The position numbers and the translations under genes are program-made. Positions 11,209 to 23,036 of a stretch of DNA of 64,000 bases are shown one piece after another. Source of the stretch: Cercis canadensis (Eukaryota > Streptophyta > Magnoliopsida > Fabales > Fabaceae); the NCBI GenBank assembly GCA_003255065.1, contig QAOA01000431.1:1-64000 (forward strand), in the 5' to 3' direction. Every line of letters starts with the position of its first letter. The stretch's first letter is position 1. The notes below the pieces were generated by a model. The model was given only the letters and a program-made list of their open reading frames with translations. It was not told the origin of the DNA and ran no database searches.

Positions 11209-11625
11209 GTGAGAGCATAAATTTCTTTCTGTCATTTGAGGAATAATTATTTGTAATCTGACTTGGACACAGGAGTACCTTTTTGTACAAAATGGCAGTG
11301 TAAAATGAACTTTGGTGTTCAACTGTAAAGTGTGTATGTGGGCCTCAGGCCATTCCACTAAAATTTTAAAGTAAATCACAATGCCGTCCTTACTTGCATC
11401 CTTTAGGGGCTGTTTGCTTTGGCCATTTCCTGTTTTCATTTTCAGTGAAAACAGAAAATGGGCTTGAAAATGCGTTTGGTTGAGTTTAATGAAAATGTTT
11501 CGCTGAAAACATTTCTTAAATTGGGCCCAAATTTGAAAACAGAAAAAAGTTGTTTTCAGTGTTTCCTTCTCAAATTTTTGAAAACAAGAAAAGAAAAAAT
11601 GAAAACACGGTGGCAAACTTGTAAT

Positions 11626-12420
11626 TATAATGAAAACAAATGAAAAAGCGATGACAATTTTGTAATTATAATGAAAACGAATTTTAAGTGAAAATTCTTC
11701 TCTTCGTCGATGGCAGCGTTTTCTCCTTCAGCAGTGCAAGCCTCAACAACGAGCAAGCAAGCAAGACAACATCTTCTGATTGTCTGGTTCAGGTTCCGAA
11801 ATAGAAGCTATGAGCTATCCTCAAAGAAGAGAGTTAGAGGTGAACTTTCTTTTTCTTCTTCTTGACTCGGATTTTATGCATGTTAGATTTTATTTGGTGT
11901 TCTGTCTTTCTGTGATGAACTGTGGTTGGTTTGATATTCTATTCCTTGTTTTTGGACTATGCTTGATGACATTTTGTATACACTTTATGTAGTTTTGAGA
12001 TTGTGCATATACAGAGGGAATAAAATATTCACATCAGTGGGTTCGTTTGAAATTGGTGGTGCTGCATTTTGTAAACCTTTTTGTTCAGCTTCTGTAATAA
12101 TTGCTTTAGAGTGAAATCCTATTTCTGAGATTTGTTGGCTGATCATTTCTAGAATTTCTTTTTTTCTTTTTGGAATCTCAAGTTAAAATCGTATCTTTTT
12201 CACCTTAAATGACTCATTTAAGGAGGTAGAGAGTAGTAAGACCAGAGTAGATGAGAAAGGTAATGAGAATCATAGAAAAATGGATGAAAGAAATCAAGAA
12301 AAGGAGAAAGCAGATGACAGCAACGAGAGACAAAAGAAAGAGTAAAAGAGCACAATGTAAGACAAGGGAAAAAGGAAAAGGATAAGTAGAATTTAGGTGG
12401 TTTTAGTAAATAGCTTCCCA
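11626..12420. other. Left part of the Harbinger element, no recognised gene
   Basis: Contains a tandem phrase TTTGTAATTATAATGAAAAC (two copies, one beginning at 11660). A more GC-rich stretch (11700-11800) may be the 5' UTR of the lost transposase transcript, followed by T-rich then A-rich sequence. No frame matches a known protein. Confidence 0.4.
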
Positions 12421-12988
12421 TTAACTTATCTTTGCAGGTAGTAGAGATAAGTTAATGCACGGCCTGCAGTTCAAGCATTTGTTAACACATAGAGGAGGCC
12501 TTGACCCCAATACCAATTCCTTTTGCTTCAGACCCTCACTATCTTCTATTGACACTGACCCTTCTGTCCCAAAAAAATAAAAATAAAAAGTAAAACAGAA
12601 CACAAGTTAGACAAAAAGAAAAACACATAACAAAAGTAAATGCAAATGGATATTGATGGTTTGTTTCTACCTGAATTGGAAGGAAAGAATGTAAGAGAAA
12701 AGATGAGAATCAGAGTGAGTGAAGTTCTTAGCCGATTGGGGAATGATTTTGGCGAATCCATGAGTTCAGTCTATGTAAACCGAAAACACATAAAGGGTAT
12801 GTAGAGAGTGAGGCTAGTTGAGTGAGTTTGTTTATAGAGGAGAGATGGGAAGGGATGGCTATCTGCATTCTGCAATAGTAATTAAGTATGATGAGGTGGT
12901 TTGGTTTTGTTGACTGCTGCAATGCATCTTGCTTTTGAGAGGGTCCCAACTCCCAGCTCCCAATTGAAGAGCTCGGTTTTGAACAAGT

Positions 12989-12989
<1 letters not shown>

Positions 12990-13020
<31 letters not shown>

Positions 13021-13037
13021 NTTTTTTTTTTTTTTTT
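12990..13037. other. Poly-T run with an N at 13021
   Basis: A homopolymer of about 47 T interrupted by one N. Its true length is unknown. Apparent reading frames across it are phenylalanine or lysine runs and not genes. Confidence 0.85.
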
Positions 13038-14544
13038 GACTTTTGGTTTTCAGTGTGAATGGCTAAAGTCACAGTTTCTTTTCATCTTTTGATGGATGGA
13101 ATTGACCACCCTATGCAACCTTTCGAAATTACTGAAGTACTATATCATCTTTCTTTTGTCACCATACAAGGAGAGACTGTGGCTAAACCTTTTTTTGCTC
13201 ATTTGCCTTTGCCTTTGCTTCTCAATAATTTTTAAATATGACTTCACAAGTAGAGATTGCTTGAGACAAATTCAAGAAAATCAACTCTTACTATAATCAA
13301 AAGCCAATCGCATATTAGAGAAAGAGTTATAACTCTCAATCACAAGGAGTAGAGAGAGCAAATTCTAATTTTTATGTAGACAACATTTTATTTGAATTAA
13401 AATGACAAAGTGCAGAACTTTGTCACAGAAATGTAATGAGGAAGGGGTGAGAGATTCTGCTGTGTTGAAGGACAAGTGGTGTCGTTTCAATGTTTCTTTC
13501 TTTTTTTTTTTGTACCACCCAATTTAAGAATACCGCAACCTGGAGGAGATACTACGCAACTATGCTGATGAAATATTTTGCAGATATTGAGATTTAAGAG
13601 CATTGATCGGAGGAGCTATCATATTACTTACTGAACTAAGTAACAATAAGTAGAGAAAATCTGAAGAATTTGGAATCTTGTCATTATTAGTCATAATTAA
13701 ATTTTACCATAATCATAATATTTGGTTCGGAGTAAAAAGAATGCAAAGGCACCGCTGAAAGTGATAAGGTGTCAGTGTCCAGACCAGCACATGGCAAAGT
13801 CACACTCATAGGTTACCCCTGGTGAGGCAGTACTAGCACGAGTACTAGTTCAAGGTAAATAGTGTCATGGTTGCCATCTGAAGAAATCCACTGTAGTTGC
13901 AGCAGTTTCAGTATTTTGAAAAATGATTATACACATTATTTAGGTCTAGTATTTTGCTTACTGTTGCCTTTTTTGAGTTGGACAAAAGGGTCACCCGAAG
14001 TATCCTTTTTCGAACAGACAGAATTTCTCACAGGAGAAGTGTCATTTGTATACCTTGCTATTATAGATCTTACACGAAAGAAAGCTGATGATTTAGTATG
14101 TAGAAGTATTTTTCTATGTTGTGTGGCCTTGAAGCATCGTCTTCCTATATGATGTACACTCTCTTTTGTCCTTTCATTTTTTGGAAAGGAAGAGCCAAAT
14201 GAAGGCCACTACTACATCCAGTTTAACATCTGCATACAGGGAAAACCCACAACCAAAACCTTCATCTCAGAAAAAAGAAAAAAGAAAAAGGAGAGTTGCA
14301 TTGCAAATGGCTCTTGAAGGTTCTGGGTTCACTATGCTTTTGTGAACTAGTGTGGGGAAGAAGTCAATTGCAAAAGGGTCGTCTTCAACAAAATACCAGA
14401 TGAATTTCTTTAACAGCACAGTGTAGTTCCTGAGAATCAATGAATGAGCTATGCGAGCTTGTTGGAATTTTAGAAATGGACACTAATGATGTATGTGAGT
14501 GTGTCCATGATTGGTAGAAAGGAATAATGATAGTGGCTAATAAT

Positions 14545-14851
14545 TTTTTTGGTAAGCTACGGGGCAAAAGCCCAAAGAAAGCAGAGAAACTACATTAGAA
14601 ATTTCCTAGGCCGAGCTACACCAGTAACATCATCCAAAAGCACCTGCTGCAAGCAAGCTGGCGGGGACCAGAATCTGTCAACCAAGAATCCACCCAAGTG
14701 CGCATCCCTTGCAAGCAGATCAGCACACTTGTTACCCTCTCTATAGACATGATGGAACTCCAGAACCCAGCTTCACTGCCTCATCTCTTAGCTCTTGAAC
14801 AAGAGGAAAACATGGATGAAAACTATTATGACAGTGGTGCAAGAGAGAAAT
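14545..14851 (-). mobile_element. 5'-truncated LINE (RNase H end) with 11-bp target-site duplication
   Basis: Read on the - strand this is the 3' end of a plant LINE polyprotein. The terminal RNase H segment contains 'HHVYREGNKCADLLARDAHL', followed by a tail 'GVARPRKFLM' and a stop. A frameshift separates an upstream 'VQELRDEAVKLGS' piece. The T-run at 14545-14550 is the poly(A) tail on the other strand. TGGCTAATAAT occurs at 14534-14544 and 14852-14862, an 11-bp duplication typical of target-primed reverse transcription. The copy is a dead 307-bp fragment. Confidence 0.85.
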
Positions 14852-14869
14852 TGGCTAATAATAGTTGAA

Positions 14870-15720
14870 GTAAGTTGATGTAAAGAAGAGAAATGGATAA
14901 AAATTTAAAAGTTTGGCGTGATGGTAGTAGTTGAAAAGATATAGTTCTTGAAAAAAGAGATACAAAGCTGATGACTTTGTTTGTCATCAGCATGGCTTAA
15001 GTTATTGGCTATTAGCTAGCTTATCTTAGCCTACACACAGACTTGTCCTTTTATAGACAAGAGTTACCGACTATGTAAGTCAGTTTGTAGATTTTTTTAT
15101 TAGTTTCTAGTATTGTCTATAGTTTTCTAGTTTGGTGATGACTAGCTGGAAAAGTTTCTGGTCTTCTCTTCTCTTCTTTGTTATAGTCTTTTTTTTTTAC
15201 CTTGTTATCTTTCTTGATTTTTCTAGATTATTTTTCAAAACAGAGCTATGGGTGTAAAAGTTGCATTTTTTTTACCCAATTAGTAAGGACTCAGATTTGA
15301 GCTGTAATTATTTTTACTGTGCATCTAATGGTTTGCTAATCTTGTTGCCAAATCAGTAGCTGGAAACCATGAGTTTGATAGGTCACAGACAGGCAGCATT
15401 GGAGCAAAGATTAGGACATGACCACCATAAGATATTTGTCTAACATCAATAAAGCTACAAAAACCGATACCATAGGCTAATTGTACAGAGAGAAAGATAG
15501 ACATCCAAAAACTCACATTTAACCACATTTACGAAAGATAATTATACAAAGAACCTCATTTGAATTTATCCAATGTTTTTCTTGTGTTTTGATATATATT
15601 ATTTGCTATTCTCCTTTCATATGAAAGTAATTTACATGATTCCTTTCTAAGTTATGTTAGCTTTTATATTTTAATAGTTTATTGTTAATGTGTAATTTGT
15701 GTTGAACTTTTGAACAGATC
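14870..15720. other. Harbinger interior upstream of the transposase exon, no gene seen
   Basis: AT-rich sequence ending with a plausible splice acceptor (TTTGAACAG, 15710-15718) just before the transposase start. This suggests an intron of the former transposase transcript. No domain is recognisable. Confidence 0.4.
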
Positions 15721-15723
15721 AAT

Positions 15724-16125
15724 ATGTCATTGGATAATTGTAGAGATAATTCAAGCATTGAGAGTAGTACAGAATCAAGCGACTTGGATGATGATTTAGG
15801 AGACTTAATTATGATTCAATTAATCATGGAATATCAAAGGACTTTTGTTGACAAAATACCTTGTAGAACTTCTATGCTAACAGGAAGAATGTATACACTT
15901 GAATTTTTGGTTGGCCATGAAACTAGATGTTATGATAGTTTTCGAATGGAGAAACATGTATTTTTGAACTTCTGTGATGCTTTAAAAAATATGGCAAATT
16001 TGAAGGATGGTAAAAGAGTAAGTGTAGAGGAAGCAATGACAATGTTCTTGATCATAGTTTGTCATAGCTTGCGCCACAGAATTGTTGCTGAGCGTTTTCA
16101 ACATTCTCTTCATAGTTTGATATGA
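15724..16125 (+). pseudogene. PIF/Harbinger transposase N-terminal domain (catalytic core missing)
   Basis: A 133-codon frame. After an acidic, serine-rich leader come 'RTSMLTGRMYTLEFLVGHE', 'FRMEKHVFLNFCDAL' and 'VSVEEAMTMFLIIVCHSLRH', then 'RIVAERFQHS'. That is the helix-turn-helix-like N-terminal region of plant Harbinger (ALP1/HARBI1-type) transposases. A full protein is about 400 residues with a DDE nuclease domain. Here the frame leaves the family directly after 'ERFQHS' and stops six codons later, so the catalytic domain has been deleted. Confidence 0.78.
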
Positions 16126-17631
16126 CTAAAGACATTATAGTTCAATGACTGTTATGGTTAAATTTTGTGTCCTTGCTTTTTGGCTGAACATTGTGGCTTA
16201 TGTCTCTGTTATCTAAGTTAAGAGGTTCAATCATCATGGTTCAATATTTCAACTATGTTGCTTAGTTCAATGTTATTATGATGATTTTGTACAATAAGTG
16301 ATACTTTTCTTATTTTATTTGTACGTTGGATGAGTCATAAGTAGGATTGGACTAAAAAATAATTTAGTTGAACCCGTGCTATTTGATATGTGCAAATGTA
16401 AAAGTGATCTAAAAAAATAAAAAATAAAAAGATGCGAGAGTAATACTATATATATGAAAATATGGAAATAAATTATCTAAAACTTTATTGAAAATAGACA
16501 AGAAACGAATAAAAAATATATTAATCAAACGTGTTTTCATAATTTTTATTTTTTGAAATTTTTATACCAAACGTGTTTTTATTATTTTCATTTTTTAGAA
16601 ATAGTTTTCACCTTTGCAAACCAAACATGTTTCCTAAAATTTAGAAACTGAAAATGAAAATGCATTTCAAGAAATGAGAATTGAAAATGAAAATATGAAA
16701 ACAGAAGACAAAGCAAACGGTGTGCATGAACTTCCATACTCTCAATCGAACCTAAAATGCTAAATGGTGTTGAATACCAAGGTTTTATCCAATAAGTAGC
16801 GACAAACTGTATACAGTTAAATTAATGAATTCTGGGGAATGAATGAAATGAGGGAGGGAGGAAGAGAGAGATTCTTTAAGTGATAAAAGAAATTACTGCT
16901 AAAATTCTTATGTTAATTATTTTTATTAACAAGACAACAAGTAGCAGTTTATTAAGTTATACTATGAAATCTAGATATTTTTAGGAACATAATTATAGTT
17001 TGCAGAAACTATTATAGAGGTACACTCGGTCTCCTTATTCTCTGCCAGTGCATTGCCTCTGGTTTTTGCACTGTGGGATTAACATAATCTAATGTTATAC
17101 CGTTCCAGCTTCCTCCATTTTCTTAGTCACAGTTCGAGCTCATTTTTATTTATTTCAATAGCACATTCACCATAGTGCAGAACTATCTCCAGACTCCTAC
17201 CACCATTGGTGCAGCCATATCATCACCATCCTGGAACGAAACCTTTATAAGATTACCGTATAAGTTTTTGTTTGAACACACATTTGAATTTATAGAGTAT
17301 AAAAGTAATCATAACTACTGAAAACAATATTCGGGGAAGGTGTGTCAATTTTTTTTTTCTCTAAAATTCGTGGCATTAGTTACATCTCAGACACATTTTG
17401 GCATTTCTGGAGATTTGATGGACCACGTGGAACATGAGCAGAACAGTGATGAAGGTGAATTTTAATAGATAATCATTGTTAAAGACTCTTGCATACTTTA
17501 TTACTTTTGCTTACAGTTATTCTGCCAGATTACTGCTAACTTGTCCCTCTTGGGGATTGTTCTTGGTTGTAAAACGGTCAATAGATATCAAGATTTATTT
17601 ATTTACTTTTTTTTTTTTTTTTGGAATGCAG

Positions 17632-17645
17632 CACCTAGATAGACC
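17632..17645 (+). pseudogene. WD40 pseudogene exon 6, 5' fragment
   Basis: After acceptor AATGCAG, the 14 bases CACCTAGATAGACC encode HLDRP, the start of the family block 'LDRPG.SFCSRT'. The hAT element interrupts here; the last eight bases are its target duplication. The exon resumes at 23037/23045. Confidence 0.85.
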
Positions 17646-17990
17646 CAATGTTATAAAAATCGGACCGGTGATCGAACTGATATGGCAAAAAATGACCGGT
17701 CGGACCAAACAGTCGAACCGGTCACACTAACAACATATTTTTAAAAATTTATAATATCAGTACAATATAGCATATTATTCATAAAATAACAAAAAATGAC
17801 TACAAAACAAAGAAAAGTATTTAAAATTTACTGAAACTAATTCACAAAGAATAAACATGTAACATAATCATAACTTTTAATCAAACACAAGTCTCAAACT
17901 CACAATTCAAATACAACCATAATCTCAATCTCAAAATCTCAAAACAAAATATATAACACAAACTTAATTCATCAAATACATTTGTCATCT

Positions 17991-20510
17991 TCATGCATTC
18001 TTCTCAAATTGAGGAGGATCTTGGTTGAACCAAGCATGTGCCTCACTTAAATCAATCTCGCCACTTTCATAACTATTTGTTATACCAATTGAATCTAAGT
18101 CAATTCCTCCACTCTCAACTCCAAGTTGTGATTCTCCTTCTTCAAGACATAGTTGCTCTTCATTGTTTCCTTCCTTTTGAATATTTTCTATTGGAATTGC
18201 TTCATCATTATAAAGCATATTCTCCAATTCATTATAATCAAGAATTGGAGAGTCATCTTCTTCCATGACCCAAAATTCATTATTGTCTATACTCTCATAA
18301 TCAATAGGGTCAAAGAATGTCTTCTTTTTGTTATATGCCCTATAATTCAAGAAAAATATAAAATCAATAAAAATCATTTGATCATAACACTTTAGCAAAA
18401 AAATCAAATTAGATTAAGAATTTGATAAAATACCTATTTTCCAAACGCAAATTATAATGGACATAGACAAGATCATTTAATCTTTGATGCTCCAACCTAT
18501 TCCTTTTCTTGGAGTGTATTCTTTCAAAAACACTCCAATTTCTTTCACAACCCGAAGAAGATGCGGTTTGGCTCAAGAGTTGAATAGCCATCTTTTTTAG
18601 AGTTGGAGCACTATATCCAAAGTACTTCCACCATTCATCTAAAAAATATATATATTAGCAAAACCGAAAACATATAATCAAACAAGAATATCACAAAAAG
18701 CTAGTGTTGAAATCTTACCGGGCTTCATAGTTTTGGAAGATTGAAGAGCATATGGCCGAGCAAAGCTCTCTAATTGTTTTTCATACAACTCACATTCCCT
18801 TAAAAAATTTGACTTCCCAGAAGGCACCTTTGCACTCACAATATCCATGAATCCTTTCATAACTTCCATTTTGGTTGAGAAGTTTTTTTTATCATAAAAG
18901 AACACAGGATTCAAATAATAAGCAGCGGCATGCACATTTTGACGGAGTTGCCTATCCCACCTCACCTTGATAATCCTTGTATAGGTCTTGTATAAAAACT
19001 TCTTATTCATGAATAGATTCTTGATAGCTTTTCTAGCCCTATACATGCCATCATAAACGTAGCCAAGTGAAGGTTTCTCATCACCATCCACAATTCTTAG
19101 CATACGAATAAGTGGTGCCAAAACTTTAACAATAAATTCACAATTTGTCCAAAACCTTGCATCTAAAACAACTTCCACAACATCCTTTGCCTTTCGATCT
19201 TTATATTATCTAGATTCTCTAAAAGTCTGACTAGTCACCAAAGCTTGTAAATTATGCTTGTGCTCAACAATGCTTTTCAATGCAATGAAGGTTGTTGCAA
19301 AACGTGTTGGCCCAGGACGTATGATTTCAGTCCATTCTTCTCTTTTTCTTAGCCAAGCCAACAAAAATGCATGATTATAAACAAACTTTGAAATCAAAGA
19401 TGCACGGTAGGCTGTATCAGTCACATGTTGTAATTTGCCAATGTCACCCAATTTCAAATTTAAGCAATGGGCAGCACAAGGAGACCAAAAGATACTAGGA
19501 TACTCATCAGTCAACAATCTCCCTGCTTTCTTATAATTGGCTGCATTATCAGTGACCAAATGTACAACATTCTTATGCCCAACAAAATCAACCAACTCCT
19601 TGAACAAATTGCAAATAGTTTGAGCATCTTTAACAACATCAGAGGCATCAACAGATCTAACAAAAATCACTCCCCTTGGACAGTAGACAAGAAAATTAAT
19701 TAGTTGCCTATTCTTTTGGTCCTACCAACCATCACCCATAATAGTTCAACCAGTTTCATCCCAAGTACTTCTATAAGTTTCAAGCAATAACTGAGCCTCC
19801 TTTTTTAAATCATGCAATAACTTACATCTCAATGCATGATAATTTGGTCCTGTATAACCAGGACCCATTGCTGCTATAGCATCTATCATGGGCTTAAAGT
19901 AAATTGAATTTATAGCATTCATAGGGATACAAGTGTCAAAGAAGAACCTAGCAATAGCCAAATCAGCTTGATAGATAGACTTCTTACTTGCCATTGCAGT
20001 CTTAATTGATGGTTGACCTCCAGGAGTTGATCTTGGGGCAAAGTAACCATCCAACCCACTTGTTTTTCGTTTACCCTTTTGTGCTGAAGTAGAAGTGGAT
20101 ATCTCTTTCCCTTTATATTGAGATGGTGGAGGTGGAGTAGGAATCTCTTGTAAGTCTGGTGTATCTCCCTCAAAAGGAATGCAACTAGGTCCATATGGAT
20201 TATGGTCTTCCCATTGACTTTGTGATCGCTTCTTGGTTTCTTCAATTTCTTTCAAATTCTCTAACATTTTATGGCAGACATCAAAAGGCACCTTATCACA
20301 CTTCTTAATATCTCCACCCTTTCCAGGAAGATGATGTTTCATTCTGTGTATTCCTCCACCTCTAAACAACTTATCAGAATACATACATTTAAGTGCTTTT
20401 CTATTCCCATCTAAAATTTCAGTGCAATGCTCCCATGTTGGATCAACTTTTCCTCTAAGAGATTGTGATGATGCAGCTCTTGAATTATGTTCAGAGGATG
20501 TCATCTTCAA
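17991..20510 (-). pseudogene. hAT transposase (BED finger, core, C-terminal dimerisation region) with stops
   Basis: Order on the - strand: ATG 20510 and a BED-type finger near residues 22-75, whose usual second Cys is Ser in 'KCMYSDK'; a proline-rich linker; the DUF659-like core (frame 20510-19746); the central core 19670-19206 with 'HLVTDNAANYKKAG' and 'SPCAAHCLNLKL'; frame 19178-18678; and the C-terminal hAT dimerisation motif (18591-18409, 'SSSGCERNWSVFERIHSKKR' and 'LNDLVYVHYNLRL'). An acidic tail follows (about 18343-17991). Two introns are plausible (about 18719-18648 and 18434-18343). In-frame stops lie after 'STWDETG' and 'MGDGW' and after 'FRESR'. Expected length is about 650-750 residues, so most of the protein is present. 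It would have acted in the nucleus to bind the ends and excise the element. Confidence 0.88.
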
Positions 20511-20699
20511 TAATACAAAGCAAAAGCACTCATTTTACAATTTATTAAAAAATAACAACTAGCCTTCAAGCAATACCAAATGACATTTTAAAAATGTCAC
20601 TCATTCACATAGACAAACCAAGCAAAACAAAACAAAAAAAAGGGTCATCAAGATATCCCATATGCTTATCAAATATGCATGAGGAAAAGATAAAGAGTA

Positions 20700-20905
20700 C
20701 TTGTGAGCACTTGTGAAATCACTGTATTCACTCAAATGATTATGCTATTTGATGATGCAGCATGTCATCAAAGATGGGATGCAGTGCTTGTTAACCAATA
20801 TCTATGTGATCTTAGGGAGGCAAAAAAGCAGGGCAAGAAAGAGAGAAGGCATAAGGAAGCACAGGCAGTGCTAGCTGCTGCAACTACTGTCTATGTTCTA
20901 CTGGG
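20700..20905 (+). pseudogene. Possible captured host-gene fragment inside the hAT element
   Basis: The + strand frame contains 'LFDDAACHQRWDAVLVNQYL' followed by 'CDLREAKKQGKKERRHKEAQ' and 'AVLAAAT'. This is a charged, protein-like stretch with no relation to hAT transposases and in the opposite orientation to the transposase gene. It reminds me of a conserved region of plant PHD-finger/chromatin-type proteins, but I am not certain. It looks like an exon picked up by the element; the frame loses protein character after about 20905. Confidence 0.5.
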
Positions 20906-20969
20906 AAAAATAAAAAGGTTCTGCTTTGTGTTCTACTGGGAAGAAAAAAATTACAGCAGCAAATAAGAA

Positions 20970-22660
20970 AGTTTACTATATGTCAAGAGTACAGGTTCCT
21001 ATATGAGGATGAATCCTTTTTAAGTAAAAAGGTTTAGTTAAAAAGGCTTGATTGTTAAACAAAAATAATGAAGATTTTAATAATTTCACTAACAAGTTAA
21101 TTTGTTTTATAGTAACCAAAAAAAGGTTAATCTACTTTAAAAGAGGAAACCATACTCATATTTTCAAAATTGATTATTACCGCTGTCCTCACTTCTATGA
21201 GTATATCATGTTTGATCTGCTTAAAGTACTATATTCAAATTGTTTTTTTTTTTTTTCGGCATTAGCCCAAATTCAATTAAGGCCGAATAGTATAGACTTG
21301 GGGTGTACGAGTAACGTTTCTCATCCACAAAATTTATGTATACAACTTGGCACAAACTGTGCTGTAGCATAATCCACATTCAATTGAGAGTAATTAAATT
21401 CAGAGTTTGCCACACAATTTCTGGACTCTTTCCAATAAAAGTTTGTGTATATATCATATACTCGCAAAGAAGTTGCAAAATTTGGTCATTATGTTCCATC
21501 AAATTGCTACATTTTTTAACATATCACTACATATAGTACTAGCTTGATCTAAGTGAGGAAGATGGGGATAGAAAACTGGGGGGAGGGGGCAACATCATGA
21601 ATTGAATTAACTACCAAAATCAACAATTGTTTCAATAAATTTCAATAAAGTATGTAGACTACCTCTGGACAGCAAGTCCTCCAAGAAGCAAGTCCTCAAA
21701 TTCAGCTCCCTTATTCTCTTTCCTTTCTCACCTAGGAATAAAACAAAAGGAATAAAACAGCATGATATACAAACAGGAAGAGCATTCTGGATTTCTAAGC
21801 TTAAATAGAATATAAGGCAAGTACCAAAAAAGAAAAAGGAATAGGTATACAATGTTGAATGATCAATTCAAAAACAGCATGATAACTAAAGAGAAGTATG
21901 ATGATTAACATTAAAGGCTATTGACAAAATGAAATATCTATCAACTTAGAAGTCATCAAGTCAGCATGTCAACAGGAAAAACAAAGCTTTCCAAAGACAG
22001 ATTACCGAAACAGCATGATGGGTATTTTGATGTAACAAAGAAAAGGGTCCTTGGTGTTAGAGTTTGAAGTTGCAATTAATTACTTTTGCTTTTACAAAAC
22101 TCTTTGATCTGTTATCTTTTCTGGGTCTGTTTTGTTCTGTTTGTTTGTCTTTAAAGGCATGGTTGTTTTCTTAGTTCATGCTGAACAGATACAGAGATAC
22201 AGAGCACTCAATTGGTTCTCAGAATTTGGTTGAGGGATTGAAGCAGTGTACTAAAAGATTGATGTACGTATTATCTTAATGTACATATGGCAATGGCACC
22301 ATGAAGTAGTAAATGGAATATTTTTCCTTTCTTTTCTTTTTCTTTTGCTAAACCATTTGTGGAATAAGAAATCAACTACCAATATCTTTTGACACCAGAG
22401 TTAGAGGGACATTCATTTCAGAAAAACTAGTACAAGTTTACAACTTCCACAGTCATAGCTACCTTTCGATTTTGTTCCATCATTCAAATCAGTTATCATA
22501 TATCCATCATACTAATTATTTCATCATACTAAATTAGTTATGAGAAAGAAACAAAAATCTGGATACAAATTCTTGGGCACGAGTATTCGGTGAAGAGGAA
22601 AAAGGTTAACATTCAAAGTAACAAGTTCATACCGACAACATTTTGGGGAATGAGGTATGA
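20970..22660. other. Non-coding right half of the hAT element
   Basis: AT-rich sequence between the transposase start and the right end. It includes a T-run (21242-21255) and no frame I recognise. It probably contains the 5' intron of the transposase transcript. Confidence 0.45.
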
Positions 22661-22875
22661 TGATCTCACCGGCGCCGGAAGGGGAAGAATGCACTCCTCC
22701 GAGCTGAGTCGCTGACAGAATGGAGGGACTGAGTCACTGAGGGAGATTATGGATTTAGGGCTGAGTTTCTGAAAGAATGGAGGGAGGAGAGGAAGGGAAC
22801 GGGGAAAAACTGAAGAATGGGAATGAAACGACGTCGTAATGGAGTTTTTGGTGTGTTTTAAAATGCCATCTTTGA
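22660..22875 (-). promoter_or_regulatory. Likely 5' leader region of the hAT transposase transcript
   Basis: A locally GC-richer stretch ('CACCGGCGCCGGAAGGGGAA', 'ACGACGTCGT') just inside the right terminal repeats and upstream of the - strand transposase gene. Position and composition suit a promoter and untranslated first exon. No TATA box is certain. Confidence 0.35.
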
Positions 22876-23036
22876 ACCGGCCGGTTATTGCAAACCGGTA
22901 CCGGTTCGACGGTTTTTCCGGTTCTTACCGGTTTAACCGCCCAAACGGTTTTCCCCTATAAACCGAGCCGGTATCTTAACCGGGTACCGGTCCGACCGGT
23001 CGGACCGCCCGGTTCGGTCCGGTTTTTAAAACATTG
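22875..23036. repeat. hAT right end: subterminal CCGG-rich repeats and TIR
   Basis: ACCGGT, CCGGTT and AACCGG motifs occur more than ten times in 160 bases, some as perfect palindromes (GGTCCGACCGGTCGGACC). The same motif style occurs at 17669-17720 and at both ends of 52600-53462. Known: hAT transposases bind short subterminal repeats; that these are the binding sites is inferred. Confidence 0.7.

Larger units (their letters stand above)
11406..16724 (+). mobile_element. PIF/Harbinger-type element, internally deleted
   Basis: Left end GGGGCTGTTTGCTTTGG and right end (reverse complement) CACACCGTTTGCTTTG form similar inverted termini. Both are followed by subterminal TTTTCATTTTCA-rich sequence. 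A PIF/Harbinger transposase N-terminus lies near the right end. The left flank is TTA, as expected for the family, but the right flank is CAT, so the 3-bp duplication is not preserved or the right limit is off by a few bases. The element lies in the intron between WD40 exons 5 and 6 and has itself received a LINE fragment (14545-14851). Confidence 0.62.
17646..23036 (-). mobile_element. hAT transposon (5391 bp) with 8-bp target-site duplication
   Basis: Inverted ends start CAATGTTATAAAAATCGGAC (left) and CAATGTTTTAAAAACCGGAC (right, reverse complement). Both are followed by subterminal CCGG-rich repeats. GATAGACC stands on both sides (17638-17645 and 23037-23044), a perfect 8-bp duplication as expected for hAT. 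A nearly complete hAT transposase gene is read on the - strand. The insertion splits WD40 exon 6. The three in-frame stops make this copy probably inactive now, but its ends would still be recognisable to a related transposase. A shorter relative with the same ends is at 52600-53462. Confidence 0.95.

Noticed and set aside
12728..13092. Reading frames through the poly-T/N run
   Set aside because: They consist of phenylalanine or lysine runs produced by a homopolymer of uncertain length.
13862..14152. 96-codon frame inside the Harbinger element
   Set aside because: No motif I recognise, no splice-site support, and length within what AT-rich sequence gives by chance. The 'EQTEFLTGEVSFVYLAIIDL' part looks somewhat protein-like but I cannot support a call.
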